Positions 47,031 through 56,957 of a DNA stretch of 64,000 nt are shown here, in pieces; within the stretch, counting starts at the first letter, position 1, and every line of letters starts with the position of its first letter. The stretch comes from Bog-756 sp963812885 (GTDB lineage Bacteria; Actinomycetota; Acidimicrobiia; Acidimicrobiales; RAAP-2). The position numbers and the translations under genes are program-made. The stretch lies in contig CAWEWZ010000012.1 of the NCBI GenBank assembly GCA_963812885.1, forward strand, positions 182,662 to 246,661, in the 5' to 3' direction. A model generated the notes under the pieces. It was not told the origin of the DNA, ran no database searches, and saw only the letters and a program-made list of their open reading frames with translations.

Positions 47031-48971
47031 ATGAGGAAGACGGCGCCGGAGGAGTCCCCGGACTACCGGGACGACCGCCTGGGGGTCAGGCTGGTGGCCT
47101 CGGTCGCCCTGGTGTGGGGCATCGCCTACCTCGCCTGGAGGGTGACCGATACCTGGCGCGGTGCCCAACCGGTCATGTTCGTCGTCCTGTTGGCCTGCGA
47201 GGTGTTCGGATTCGTCCTGCTGGCCTCCTTCGTATTCCTGGCCTGGCGGATCCCGCTCTCCCGTCGGCCGGCCATCGGTTGGCGTCCGAGCGTCGACGTG
47301 TTCGTCTGTACCTACGACGAGGGCTTGGACGTGCTCGGGGCGACCCTGGTCGGGTGCGACCGGATCGCCTACCCCCACACCACCTGGGTCCTCGACGACG
47401 GTCGCCGTGACGATGTCCGCAGGCTGGCCGAGCGGTTCGGGGCTCGCTACCTGACCCGGCCCAGCAACGAGCATGCCAAGGCCGGCAACATCAACAGCGC
47501 CCTCGATCACACCAGCGGTCAGCTGCTGCTCATCCTCGACGCCGACCACGTCCCCCAGCCGGACATCCTCGACGCCACCGTGGGCTATTTCGACGATCCT
47601 TCGGTGGCGCTGGTCCAGACGCCCCACGACTTCGGCAATCACGATTCGTTCCAGCACTTCGAGACCGGCCGGCACGATCAGAGCATGTTCTTCGAGGTGA
47701 TCATGCCGGGGAAGGACCGTCATGACGGGGCCTTCTGGTGCGGTTCGGCCGCCGTCATCCGGCGCCAGGCCCTGGAGGGAATCGGCGGGATCGCCACCGA
47801 GACGGTGGCCGAGGACTTCCACACCACCATCAGATTGCACGGGCAGGGCTGGCGCACCCGCTACCACGACGAGACGCTGGTGCAGGGGCTCGCTCCTCAC
47901 GACCTGGCCACCTTCCTCCTCCAGCGGGACCGATGGGCCCGGGGCAATCTCTCGGTGCTGCGGACGCCTGAGAACCCACTCATCGCCCCCCGGCTGACCC
48001 TCAAGCAACGGGCCAGCTACCTGTCGTCCCTGCTGGCCTACTTCGTCCCCCTCCAGCGCCTGGCCATGCTCGCCGTCCTGGTGGCCATGCTGGTCAGCGG
48101 CCGCCTCCCGCTCCACGCCAGCCTGTGGCAGTTCGGCGTGTTCTGGCTGCCGTGGATCGCTCTCGACCTCGGCGGGTCGGCGCTGTTGTGCCGGGGGCAG
48201 GCCAGCCTGTGGGACGGGGCCTACACCAATCTCCTGACCACCGAGATCTTCACCCGGGCCTCCTTCGTGCTGGTGCACCCGTTCCGCACCTCGTTCAAGG
48301 TGACCCCGAAGGACGGGATCGACGGGGGCGGCTGGGCGGCGGCCCGCCAGCTCCGCCTGGTACTGGTGGTCGCCTCGGTGCTGCTCGCCGCCGCCGTGGC
48401 CCGCGTCCTGGCCGTGGCCGGCCTCCTCCCCCTTCCGCCGCTCCGCGGGCTGGCCCTGGCCGCCGGGTTGTTCTTCGCCGGTTGGGAACTGTTCGTGGTC
48501 GCCGCCGCCCTCCGACGGGTCACCCGACGCCACCAGATCCGCCACCACTTCCGGGTGCCGGTGGAAGTGGCCGGCGTCGTCGACGGGACGCTCGTCCGGG
48601 TCGTCGATCTCACGCCCGGCGGCGCCGGGCTGGTCGGTCCCCGTCCCATCGAGCCGGGTAGCGAGGTGGGTCTCCGGATGGACCTGCCCGGCGTCGACGG
48701 CGACATCCGGGTGGTCCGGGTGGGCTTCACCGTGCGGTCGTGTCGGGCCACTGAAGGTTCCGGCTGGCGGATGGGGGGAACCCTGGTCCCATCGAGCGAG
48801 GCCGACGGGGAGTCGCTCATCGAGCACTGCCATGTGGTCAGCTCCCGGGCCCGGCTGACCGGGACGGGCCGTCTGGCCCCCGGCGCCCCGGTGGAGGTGG
48901 GCTCATCCGGCCGCCGGAGCCAGGACGACCGCGGTGACCAGGGCGGTCAACCGGTCGCCGCGCCGGGCTGA
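47031..48971 (+). CDS. BcsA-like GT2 glycosyltransferase with C-terminal PilZ domain
   Basis: A 646-residue membrane processive-type glycosyltransferase. Motifs: FVCTYDEGLDV, DXD in LLILDADHVPQP, TVAEDFHTTIRLHG (catalytic Asp) and QRDRWARGNL (QxxRW). Membrane helices flank the catalytic domain. Residues about 510-610 are a PilZ domain with RRHQIRHHFRVPVEV and VDLTPGGAGLVG, the two c-di-GMP-binding motifs, so activity is probably controlled by c-di-GMP. There is no bcsB, bcsC or glycoside hydrolase next to it. ATG 47031 is preferred to the TTG two codons earlier. The product could be cellulose or another beta-glucan. Confidence 0.88.
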   Translation: MRKTAPEESPDYRDDRLGVRLVASVALVWGIAYLAWRVTDTWRGAQPVMFVVLLACEVFGFVLLASFVFLAWRIPLSRRPAIGWRPSVDVFVCTYDEGLDVLGATLVGCDRIAYPHTTWVLDDGRRDDVRRLAERFGARYLTRPSNEHAKAGNINSALDHTSGQLLLILDADHVPQPDILDATVGYFDDPSVALVQTPHDFGNHDSFQHFETGRHDQSMFFEVIMPGKDRHDGAFWCGSAAVIRRQALEGIGGIATETVAEDFHTTIRLHGQGWRTRYHDETLVQGLAPHDLATFLLQRDRWARGNLSVLRTPENPLIAPRLTLKQRASYLSSLLAYFVPLQRLAMLAVLVAMLVSGRLPLHASLWQFGVFWLPWIALDLGGSALLCRGQASLWDGAYTNLLTTEIFTRASFVLVHPFRTSFKVTPKDGIDGGGWAAARQLRLVLVVASVLLAAAVARVLAVAGLLPLPPLRGLALAAGLFFAGWELFVVAAALRRVTRRHQIRHHFRVPVEVAGVVDGTLVRVVDLTPGGAGLVGPRPIEPGSEVGLRMDLPGVDGDIRVVRVGFTVRSCRATEGSGWRMGGTLVPSSEADGESLIEHCHVVSSRARLTGTGRLAPGAPVEVGSSGRRSQDDRGDQGGQPVAAPG

Positions 48972-48990
48972 GCGGTCCGGTCCGGCTTCC

Positions 48991-49842
48991 TCAGCCGGGA
49001 GGGTCCCGCCAGTCCGGATGGAGCTGATGGGTGAGGGCCGTCTTGAGGGCCTTGACCGTCTGCCCGTTGGCCACCGCGTCGGGGTGGTCGACCAGCCAGG
49101 CGATGGCGGCGGCGGGCACCGACGGAGGGGCACCCGAGTAACGGCCCACCAGTCCCAGGGCGGCGGCATTGACCTGTTGGCGCTCGGTGTCGACGTAGCC
49201 CGGATCGACGTTGTAGGCCCGGATGCCCCGATGGCCCAACTCCACCGCCAACAGCGGTGCGAACCGGTGGAAGGCGGCCTTCGACGCCGCGTAGGCCAGG
49301 CCCCAGCCGCCCTCACCCACCGGGCCGGGCGGGTCGGCGGTGGCCGTGTGCGAGGTCACGTCGACGATGGTGCCCCGGCCCCGTTCCAACATCCCGGGCA
49401 GGACGGCCTGGACCAGGACCAGATTGGCGACCACGTTGGCGGCCAGCTTGGTCTCCAGCTGAGCGACGGTCAGCTCGACGATCGGGACCATGCTCCCGGG
49501 CCCGGTGTCGACGGCATTGTTGACCAGAAGATCCACGCCGCCCCACTCGGCCACGACCCGGTCGACCGCGCCGCGGAGGGCGGTCTGGTCGCGCAGGTCG
49601 GCCGGGAGGGGAAGGGCGCGTCGCCCGTTCCCCTCCACCAGCTCGGCCGTCGCCTCGAGGCTGCCGGGCAGCGGCCGGCCCTCGCCGGTGTCGGACCCGT
49701 CCCGTCCTTCGCCTTCCCGCACCGTGCGACCGGTGAAGGCCACGTCCCATCCGGATGCGGCCAGGGCCACGGCGGTGGCTTTGCCGATGCCGCGGGTGGC
49801 GCCGGTGACCAACGCCCGTCTCGGTGTGTCGGAGTCGACCAT
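48991..49842 (-). CDS. Short-chain dehydrogenase/reductase
   Basis: A 283-residue intact SDR. Cofactor motif: VTGATRGIGKATAVALAASG; VNNAVDTGPG replaces the usual NNAG; active-site Tyr-x3-Lys appears as YAASKAAFHRF, preceded by the Ser in VTSHTATA. A C-terminal extension of about 35 residues follows the fold. The Arg after the second cofactor strand (FTGRTV) suggests NADP. It is convergent with the PilZ glycosyltransferase, about 20 bases away. Substrate unknown. Confidence 0.88.
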   Translation of the reverse strand: MVDSDTPRRALVTGATRGIGKATAVALAASGWDVAFTGRTVREGEGRDGSDTGEGRPLPGSLEATAELVEGNGRRALPLPADLRDQTALRGAVDRVVAEWGGVDLLVNNAVDTGPGSMVPIVELTVAQLETKLAANVVANLVLVQAVLPGMLERGRGTIVDVTSHTATADPPGPVGEGGWGLAYAASKAAFHRFAPLLAVELGHRGIRAYNVDPGYVDTERQQVNAAALGLVGRYSGAPPSVPAAAIAWLVDHPDAVANGQTVKALKTALTHQLHPDWRDPPG

Positions 49843-49887
49843 CCCGAGCTGTCTAGCAGACCGGGTCGGGCGGGCGACCGGGTGGGG

Positions 49888-51920
49888 TCAGCGATCGGCG
49901 AGGGCGGCCAGGACGCAGGAGGTGGCGGCGTCGACGGCGGGCTCGCCGTCGTAGCCCAGGCCGGCCGTGCACCGGGACAGCGCGGCGGTGGACGGAGGCG
50001 ACCACGGCCCGGCGCGGTCGACGCCGGTCCACACCCAGGCGTCGGCCTGATGGACGGGACGGGTGCCGGTCGCCGCGGTCATCAGGGCCGCGGCATGGGT
50101 CACCGAGCGGATGCGCTCGTAGGCCGGCAGCCCGGGCTGGTCGGGGACCACCACCGTGGTGACCCCCCAGCCGAGGAGGGCGTGCCTGGTCGCCACGACC
50201 CCGGCCGCGGTGATGGTCTGGGAGGGACTGAAGAAGAAGGTGGCATCGGCGATGGCCACCTGGCCGGCCCGCTCGGAACCGGCCCGGTCGACGATGCCGG
50301 CCGGCCCTCCCTGTCCGGCCATGGAGAAGGACATCCTGTCGACCGCCTGCCAGGTCATGGAGGCCTGGGTCACCCCGAAGGGAGCCGGGAGGACCAGCAG
50401 CACCTGGCTCTGGCTGAGGTGGGGGGCCACGGTCTTGAACCAGGTGGGCAAGCGCACCGCCTGGGTGGTGAAGGGAAGGCTGGTGGCCAGGTAGACGGCC
50501 GACGGCACCAGGGCCACGGCGGCGACGGCGATCCCCGCCACCGCGGCCGCACGGTTTCGCCGCCGGGGGGTCGACGGCCCGGGCCGGGCGTTGGCGGCCA
50601 CCGGGTCCCACTTCATCACCGCCGTGTGGCAGTGGTCGACGATCACCGCCAACGAGACGGCGATGCACAGGTAGGTGAAGAGCACGAAGCGGCTCGACGA
50701 GATGTTCTCGAGAAGGGGAAGGCGGGCGAACACCTGCCAGGGAAGAGGAACCGTGGGCTTCGCCCCGAGGGACAGCACGCCCGACACGAGGGCCATGGCT
50801 CCGAACAGCCACAGCTTCCGGTCGCGGCGCCACACCGCGGTGCCGGCCACGACGACGACCAGGGTCCCGATCCCGAGGTACTGGGAGGACAGGACGGGCC
50901 CCTGGCTCCCGCCCACCACCCGGCTCATCGCCGACCCGAAGAACCCGGTCGAGAGGGCCGGGGCGGGGAGGACGAAGTCACGGAGCACCGTGCCATTGGA
51001 ATCCCGGTCGGGGGTTGGGCCATACCTCACCGGAGAGGTGGGCGGGGCCGGCCAAGCGCGAACCACATCGGGTAGGCGAGCAGGACGCCGGCCGTGGCCG
51101 CGGCGGCGAGCAAACCCACCGCGGCGTGGCGAGCGCCGTCCCGGAGCTCGGCCGGATGCCGGAGGGCGGCAAAGACGACGATGACGCCGATGCCGATGAC
51201 CGCGGTGATGGCCATGATCACCAGGACCTCGGTGCCGATGAAGAACTGGAGGGTGACGAGGAGTCCGAGCACCACCCCGACCCGTCCCGGGCGACGGCGC
51301 CGTCGGATCAACAGCTCGTCCAGGCAGGCCACGACCAGCGGCGGGACGAGGGCCATCCCGAGCATCAGGTGGGCGTCGGTGAGACTGACCAGGACGAAGG
51401 GAGAGAACCCGTAGAACAGGCCTCCGACGAACGATGCCGGCGACCACGTCACCCAGCGCTGCAGGAGGACGAACATGGCCATTGCCGAAAGCGCCGGAGC
51501 CAGGGTCAGGGCCACGTTCAAGGAGGCGATCGGCCCGAAGAGCCAGGTGACCGGGGCCAGCACCACCCCGACGGCAAGCACACTGGTGTTGGCGGGCAGG
51601 TTCACCCCGCCGGGAAACCCGACGGCGGTGGAGTAGAACGGGCTGAGCCCGTGGCGGATGGCATAGGCGGGCCATTCGATGAACCAGGTGAACAGCGAGC
51701 TGTCGCCGCAGCCGCAGGTGGTCGTCGACGTCGGGTGGCCGGTCCACACGTGCCACCACAGCAGGAGGGCGAGCAGCAGGTAGGCGCAGCCGGCCACGAC
51801 CAGGGCCCGCACCCGGTGGGTAGGGACGACGGAGCCGCCCGATGCCGCCCGGCCGACCGGCGCCTCCTGTCGGATCCGCCGGGGACGGGGCGCCCGGCTG
51901 CGGTTCTGCGGTGCGGACAC
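49888..51920 (-). CDS. GT-C-like polytopic membrane protein (two frameshifts)
   Basis: A 676-residue product after correction. It has about 11 membrane segments in the first 490 residues, from AGCAYLLLALLLWWHVWTG onward, and a soluble C-terminal region with paired Cys near the end (ATSCVLAALADR). It is similar in plan to the YfhO-like proteins: a loop FYSTAVGFPGGVNLPANTS after the first helix and a PMWFALAGPAHLSGEVWP motif mid-way. Extra bases near 51051 and in the G run at 51010-51014 break it. Likely a lipid-linked sugar transferase, but no catalytic residue can be assigned with confidence. Confidence 0.7.
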
Positions 51921-52130
51921 CGGCGGTGGTCACGGCCCCACCGGTGCGGGTGCACGTGTCAGGGCCCTCCCCGGACGGGGATCCGCATCCATGGACCAGC
52001 GATTGTACGGTACCGGCGATCGGGAGACGGGCCCCTGCCCCCGCCGCCCCCACCGCTCGCTCGCCGTCAACCTCGATCCGCTGACCTGGGCTTTGACCCC
52101 AGCCGCGCAGAAGACGGGCCCAGGGGGCCG

Positions 52131-52142
52131 TAACCTTGGCCC
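52131..52142 (+). promoter_or_regulatory. Leaderless -10 box for the PAP2 gene
   Basis: TAACCT (52131-52136) lies six bases before ATG 52143. No -35 match is obvious. Confidence 0.55.
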
Positions 52143-52845
52143 ATGGCCGCGCCGCGATCACCAGGGAGCAGGCGCCGGGGGCCCCGGGGCGCCTCGCCAA
52201 TCGGGACCGCGGCCGAGGTGGTGGTCGGGACGGCGCTGCTGGGTCTGTCCGCCCTGGCCGGCTACGCCTTCGTCCACCGACCCTGGCCCAACCGGCTCGA
52301 CGTGTGGGGTTATCAGGCCTTCCCGGCCGACTCCGGCTCCCGGTGGGCCCACGACCTGGTGATGCTCGGCTCGTTGACGGCACTCGTCGCCGGCGTGGTC
52401 ATCGTGTTCGCCGTCGGGCTCCTGCGTGACTGGGTCCGGGCCATCGCCTGTGCCTCGGCACCCCTGGTCGCCGTCCTCGTCGTGCAGGACCTGGCCAAAC
52501 CGCTCGTCGGCCGGCACATCGGCGTCGCCGGCGGCACGTCGTACCCGTCGGGGACGGTGGCCGCGGTGGCGGCCTTGGCCACGGCCTTCACCTTGGTCAT
52601 GCCCAGGATGCTGAGGCCGGCGGTGGCGGTGGTCGGCGGCCGTGGCCACGATCGGGGTCAGCATGGCGGTGGTCGTGCTGCGCTGGCACTACCCCACCGA
52701 CGCGCTCGGTGGCATCGGGGTGGGTGTGGGATCGGTGCTCGTCGTCGACGGGCTGTTGCACGTCCCCTGGGCCATCGCCGCGCGGTTCCGATCGTCCCGG
52801 TCCGGTCGCCGGGTCGAGGTGTCGCGGCAACCGAGCCTGGTCTGA
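52143..52845 (+). CDS. PAP2-family phosphatase with altered PSGH motif (one frameshift)
   Basis: A 233-residue membrane protein with about five to six helices. PAP2 motifs: DLAKPLVGRHIG (motif 1), GGTSYPSGTVAAVAAL (motif 2) and LRWHYPTDALGG (motif 3). Motif 2 ends in Thr where the catalytic His of PSGH is expected, and motif 3 has LR for the usual SR. Removing an extra base near 52640 restores the frame (VATIGVSMAVV). It may act on a different phosphate ester or be inactive. It is divergent from the GT-C-like gene. Confidence 0.8.
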
Positions 52846-52962
52846 CGTCGGCATCCGGTCGATCCGCAGGATCATCACCGGGTCCGATCGAGTAGAACAG
52901 TCGGCAGGAAGCGAATGGCCCGGGAGCCCGACAGGCGCCGGCAGAGTCAGGGAGGCCATGCC

Positions 52963-53376
52963 ATGGGATTGATGGACAAGGTGAAGGCTCAGGCCACGGT
53001 CCTGGCCGACAAGGCCCAGACCGGGATGCAGCAGGGACAGGTGAAGCTGCAGGAGATGCAGGCGGGGAAGCAGGTCGACCATCACCTGCGCGAGCTCGGT
53101 GCCTACGTCTTCCTGAGCGAGCGGGGGCGGCCCCAGCCCGACAGCGAAGCCAAGGTGGCCGCCATCATGGACCAGCTCGACACGTTGGAGGCCGGCGGTG
53201 CCCCGGTGACGGTCTCCCCCGACCCGACGGCGGTCCCGGCCGGAGGTGCCGTTCCCCAGGCCCATGTCGAGCCCGAACCCGGAGGCGCGGCTCCGGCCCC
53301 GGCCACTCCGGTCACCGACACCGGCCCGACCGGGAGCACCATCCCCAAGTCGGGTGGTGGACTCCCCGGCCAGTAG
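52963..53376 (+). CDS. Small soluble protein with Pro/Ala-rich tail
   Basis: A 137-residue protein. ATG 52963 has GGAGG 5 bases upstream (GGAGGCCATGCC). The first 75 residues are helical (MGLMDKVKAQATVLADKAQT, HHLRELGAYVFLSERG); the rest is low-complexity (VEPEPGGAAPAPATPV). No signal peptide or membrane segment. Relatives with the same helical start occur in actinobacteria without known function. Confidence 0.7.
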   Translation: MGLMDKVKAQATVLADKAQTGMQQGQVKLQEMQAGKQVDHHLRELGAYVFLSERGRPQPDSEAKVAAIMDQLDTLEAGGAPVTVSPDPTAVPAGGAVPQAHVEPEPGGAAPAPATPVTDTGPTGSTIPKSGGGLPGQ

Positions 53377-53394
53377 CGCCAGGAACGAGTTCCG

Positions 53395-54156
53395 GTGGGC
53401 GGGTTCGAGGCCGGCGAAGCCCGATGGATCGAAGGGCTCGGCGACCTCCGCAATGTGGTCCGCCAGGAGGTGATTGCCCGGCAGCTCAGCGCTCACGTCG
53501 AAGCGGGCACGAGGGTTCTGGACGTCGGCTGCGGGCAGGGAACCCAGGGTCTCCGCCTGGCCGCCCGAGGGTGCACGGTGACCGGCGTCGACCCCTCGTC
53601 GGAGCTCCTCGGGATGTTCGCGGCATCGGCGGCGTCGGCCGGACTCGAGATCGAGCTCCTTCAGGGTCGGCTCGAGGGGCTCGACGCGCTTCTCGGCCAG
53701 AGGCGGTTCGATCTGGTGTGTGCCCACGGACTCCTCATGTACGTCGCAGACCGCGCCGTGGCCCTCCGCTCGCTCGCCACCCGTATGACGACGGGCGGGA
53801 AGCTGTCGATCACGGTGCGGAACGCCCACGCGCTGGCCATGCGCCCGGGCCTGCGGCGCGACTGGCAGGGAGCCCTGGTTGCGTTCGGTTCCCGTGGCTA
53901 CGTCAACGAGTTGGGTGTGGCGGCCCGGGCCGACCGCCTCGAGGACCTCGAAGCCGACCTGGCCGACATAGGTCTGCAGATGACCGGATGGTACGGCGTC
54001 CGCATCTTCAACGACGCCGTGCCCACCTCGATGGGACTGCCGTCCGACGATGAACTGTCAGCACTCCTCGATGCCGAGACGCGGGCGGCATCCAGCGATC
54101 CGTATCGCTGGGTGGCCGCGCAGATCCACGTGATCGCCAGCAGGAAACCGGTGTAG
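53395..54156 (+). CDS. SAM-dependent methyltransferase, CmoM-like
   Basis: A 253-residue class I methyltransferase: motif I VLDVGCGQGTQGLRLAARG, motif II VTGVDPSSELLG, then CAHGLLMYVADRAVALRSL. The order and the sequence around motif IV recall the CmoM/SmtA tRNA methyltransferase group, but this assignment is weak. The start is a GTG at 53395 with AGGA upstream; 18 bases separate it from the previous gene, so they may be cotranscribed. Confidence 0.8.
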   Translation: MGGFEAGEARWIEGLGDLRNVVRQEVIARQLSAHVEAGTRVLDVGCGQGTQGLRLAARGCTVTGVDPSSELLGMFAASAASAGLEIELLQGRLEGLDALLGQRRFDLVCAHGLLMYVADRAVALRSLATRMTTGGKLSITVRNAHALAMRPGLRRDWQGALVAFGSRGYVNELGVAARADRLEDLEADLADIGLQMTGWYGVRIFNDAVPTSMGLPSDDELSALLDAETRAASSDPYRWVAAQIHVIASRKPV

Positions 54157-54216
54157 TCCCGCCTCATCCCGGCCGTGGACGGGGACACCGTCGACTCAGG
54201 TGGTGACGCCCTTGCC

Positions 54217-54606
54217 TTAGGTGGTGAGGCCCATCCGAGTGCAGATGGCTTCGATCTTCGCTTCGGCCTTCGCTGCGGCAGCCCGTGCTTGTGGAGAGTG
54301 GCCAGGGCCCACGCCTTGGCCCGGCGGCGAAGTTGGGCGTTGTGGGCCTTCCGCACCGTGGTGATCGTGCTCTTGAGCTCGGCCGTCGTGAGCTTCTTCC
54401 CCGACGCCGCCGAAGTCTTCAGTTCGCTGATGGCGGCGCACGCCGTCTTGTCCTTCGCCGTCGGCGTGATGGGACCCGTCCCGACGGTTGTGGAGGTGTG
54501 TGACTTTGGCCTTTGTGGTCGTCGTACCGGCGCCGCTTCCGGATGTACTGCAGCCTGCCGCCAGCAGACCCAACACCACGATGCCGCCAATCCAGAAGGA
54601 ACGCAT
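54217..54606 (-). CDS. Small lipoprotein, paralogue 1 (two frameshifts)
   Basis: Starts MRSFWIGGIVVLGLLAAGCS: a lipoprotein signal with lipobox LAAGC. A Thr-rich linker follows, then a small helical domain with one Cys near each end (DKTACAAISELKTSA and KIEAICTRMGLTT). One extra base in a T run near 54505 and one missing base near 54285 cancel, giving about 129 residues. The promoter (TATATT six bases before the ATG) and layout match the lipoprotein at 59292-59720, so the two are paralogues. Function unknown. Confidence 0.75.
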   Translation of the reverse strand: MRSFWIGGIVVLGLLAAGCSTSGSGAGTTTTKAKVTHLHNRRDGSHHADGEGQDGVRRHQRTEDFGGVGEEAHDGRAQEHDHHGAEGPQRPTSPPGQGVGPGHSPQARAAAAKAEAKIEAICTRMGLTT

Positions 54607-54612
54607 GGGGGC

Positions 54613-54618
54613 AATATA
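54613..54618 (-). promoter_or_regulatory. Leaderless -10 box for lipoprotein 1
   Basis: TATATT on the minus strand, six bases before the ATG at 54606; identical in sequence and spacing to the box of lipoprotein 2. Confidence 0.65.
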
Positions 54619-54681
54619 CAGCCGGGCCCACCTCCGTTGCACGGCAGGGCACCGACAATCGCTTGTCTCGCGCGCCCTGCC

Positions 54682-56827
54682 CTAGTGCGCCACGGGCGTG
54701 CGCAGCGTGACCGTGACCCGCCGGGCGGTCGGCGCCAATGTCACCGTTCCCGTCTTCGGATCGATGGTGCCGGCCGAGCTGGCGGCGAGGTCACCGGTGA
54801 ACGCCGGGAGCTGCAGGAGCACCTTTCCGGTGGGTCGTTGTCCACCGAGGACGAGTGATACCGACCGACCGGTGGAGGTGATGGTGAGGCTCAGTCTCCG
54901 GTTCTGGCCCGTCGGGAAGTTCGAGACGGAGATCGACGATCCCCGGACGAGCCATGAGGAGGGAATGCCCACGGCCGACGATCAGCGTGCCGTCCGAACG
55001 CTGGGCCACCAGAGAATCCAACAGGACGGTGTTGGCCTGTGCCATCCCCCACGCGTGGGGGGACGAACCTTGCCCGGCCCCCGGATGACTCCCCCGCCAC
55101 GGAGTGTTCGCAGACGGCGCCGTCGAGCTCTCCCACCACGAGTTCGGTCCGCTCTGGCTGTTCCGGAGCATGAACTCGTAACTGAGGATGCCCTGGTCCC
55201 GGTAGTGGCTGCTGGCCAGGCCGGTGATCCCGTCGCCGGCGTTGTATCCACTCGAGTAGTAGTCGGATGGGAACCCGCCGAAGGTGTCCTTCGGGAGGTG
55301 CCCCACCAGTTGCTGGAAGCCGTGAGCGTAGGTGGCGTCGATGAGGGTGATTCCCGGCCCGCTGAGCGACGCGCCGAAGAGGGAGCCATCCCATGCCCAT
55401 CGGCCGAACGGTGAGACCCAGTTGGCGTCCTCGGGATTGGCACACGTGTTGGCGCTGTTGGGCTGCAGCATCGAACAGGGCAGGTAGTCCAGCCCATAGC
55501 GGTGGATCGTGGCGTCGAGCGTCTGGTTCGTCGCCGCCAGCAGGCTGTCGTACTGCTGGGCGGCCCATCTGGCCTCGGTCGTATCGCCGACTCTGGTGGC
55601 GATGTACCGGTAGGCGGCCAGACCCAACATGGCCTCGTAGTCGTCGATGGTCCAATAGCCCTCGAAGTCGATGTCGTCGGTCGCCTCCATGATGCCCGAC
55701 GGGCCGGTCCGATCGGCCGCGATGGTGTGGGCGGCTGCTTCGATGCTGGGCTGGGCGGCACCCTTGGGACCGTCGGACCCGAAGTTCTCCTTCACGAAGG
55801 GAAGATCCCCGGTCTTCAGCAGATAGGTGGCCCACAGCCACGGGTAGGTCCATATCCCGTCGTTGTACTGACCTGCGGATCCGACCACCGTGCGCGCCTC
55901 GAGCAGGAGCGCATGAGCGTCGGCGAACTCACCTTGGGTGAAGAGGTTGGCGAGGATGCCGATGACGTCGTGGCTGTACTCGGATTCGTAGCCGTTGACG
56001 CCAGTGTGCATCTGGTCGCCACTGCGGGCGATTTCGGTGTCGATGAATCCGCTCCGATAGGCATCGTCCAGGGCGGTATCGGGGACGTCGATGTGGGCGA
56101 TGCCGGCCAACTGGTGGTTCCAGAAGTCCCGCATGTGGTCGAAATGCTGATCGAAGCTCCCGGCGTTCGCCAGGGCCACAGCGCTCGGCCAGGGATAGGA
56201 GTTCCCGAACCGGTCGGCGGCCACGACATAGTCGTGCTCGACTGACGCGTGGGCCTTGACCGGGTCCGGCGCCGAGGAGAGCGAGACCATGCCCGCGGTG
56301 GCATCGGGTGCCTCCATCACGGTGTGGTCGGTCGGATTGTGGATGGCCACCCGGCTGTAGACGGCGACGAAGGCGTGGCCCTCCAGGACCAGCCGGTCGG
56401 CGAACTCGGTGATGGTGACGGTGGCACCCGAGCGGGTGAAGGTGGTGATCTGCGCGGGGAGGTAGCCGTCAGCGTCCGTCCAGGTGGTCGGAGCCCCGTC
56501 GTAGATGCCGAAGCCATAGTCACGGTAGAACCCGTCCTGGATGAGGAACGTCCCCCCGAGGCAGGTGACGACGCCCTGCTGGTTGGCTTCCCACCCGATG
56601 GCCGAGGCGGTGCCGAAGGCCCCGGTGAAGGCATCGGTGTTCACGTTGAAGGCGCAGTCATAGCTGCTTGCCGGTCCGCTCCCGGTCGTGACGGTCGCCG
56701 TGCGGACGGGCGGACGGCTCGTGGTCGTCGAGGTGGTCGTCGTCGGGCTCCCTCCGCAGCCGGCGACCAACCCCCCACCGATCAGGAGGATGAGGGTTGT
56801 CCACAGGGCAAGGCCGAACGGGCGCAT
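54682..56827 (-). CDS. Lipoprotein with six-hairpin glycosidase-like domain (one frameshift)
   Basis: A 714-residue product. The lipobox is LVAGCGG after a 23-residue signal; a Thr-rich linker follows. Residues about 240-620 look like an (alpha/alpha)6 glycosidase barrel (YESEYSHDVIGILANLFTQG, IEAAAHTIAADR, ATYLLKTGDLPFVKENFGSD), with acidic residues typical of inverting enzymes (DDIDFEGYWTIDDYEAML), and a C-terminal beta domain. An extra base near 54969 breaks the last 95 residues. It probably acts outside the cell on an alpha-linked glycan; the exact GH family cannot be set by eye. Confidence 0.75.
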
Positions 56828-56957
56828 CCGGCAATCCTGGCAGGGGCGGACGGTCCTCTGACGACTTCGGTGGCCGACGGCGGGGATGCACCTGCGGGGG
56901 TAGTTTCACCAGCGATATGTCCGACGGCCGCGCACCGAGTTCCACGGGAAGGATCTG

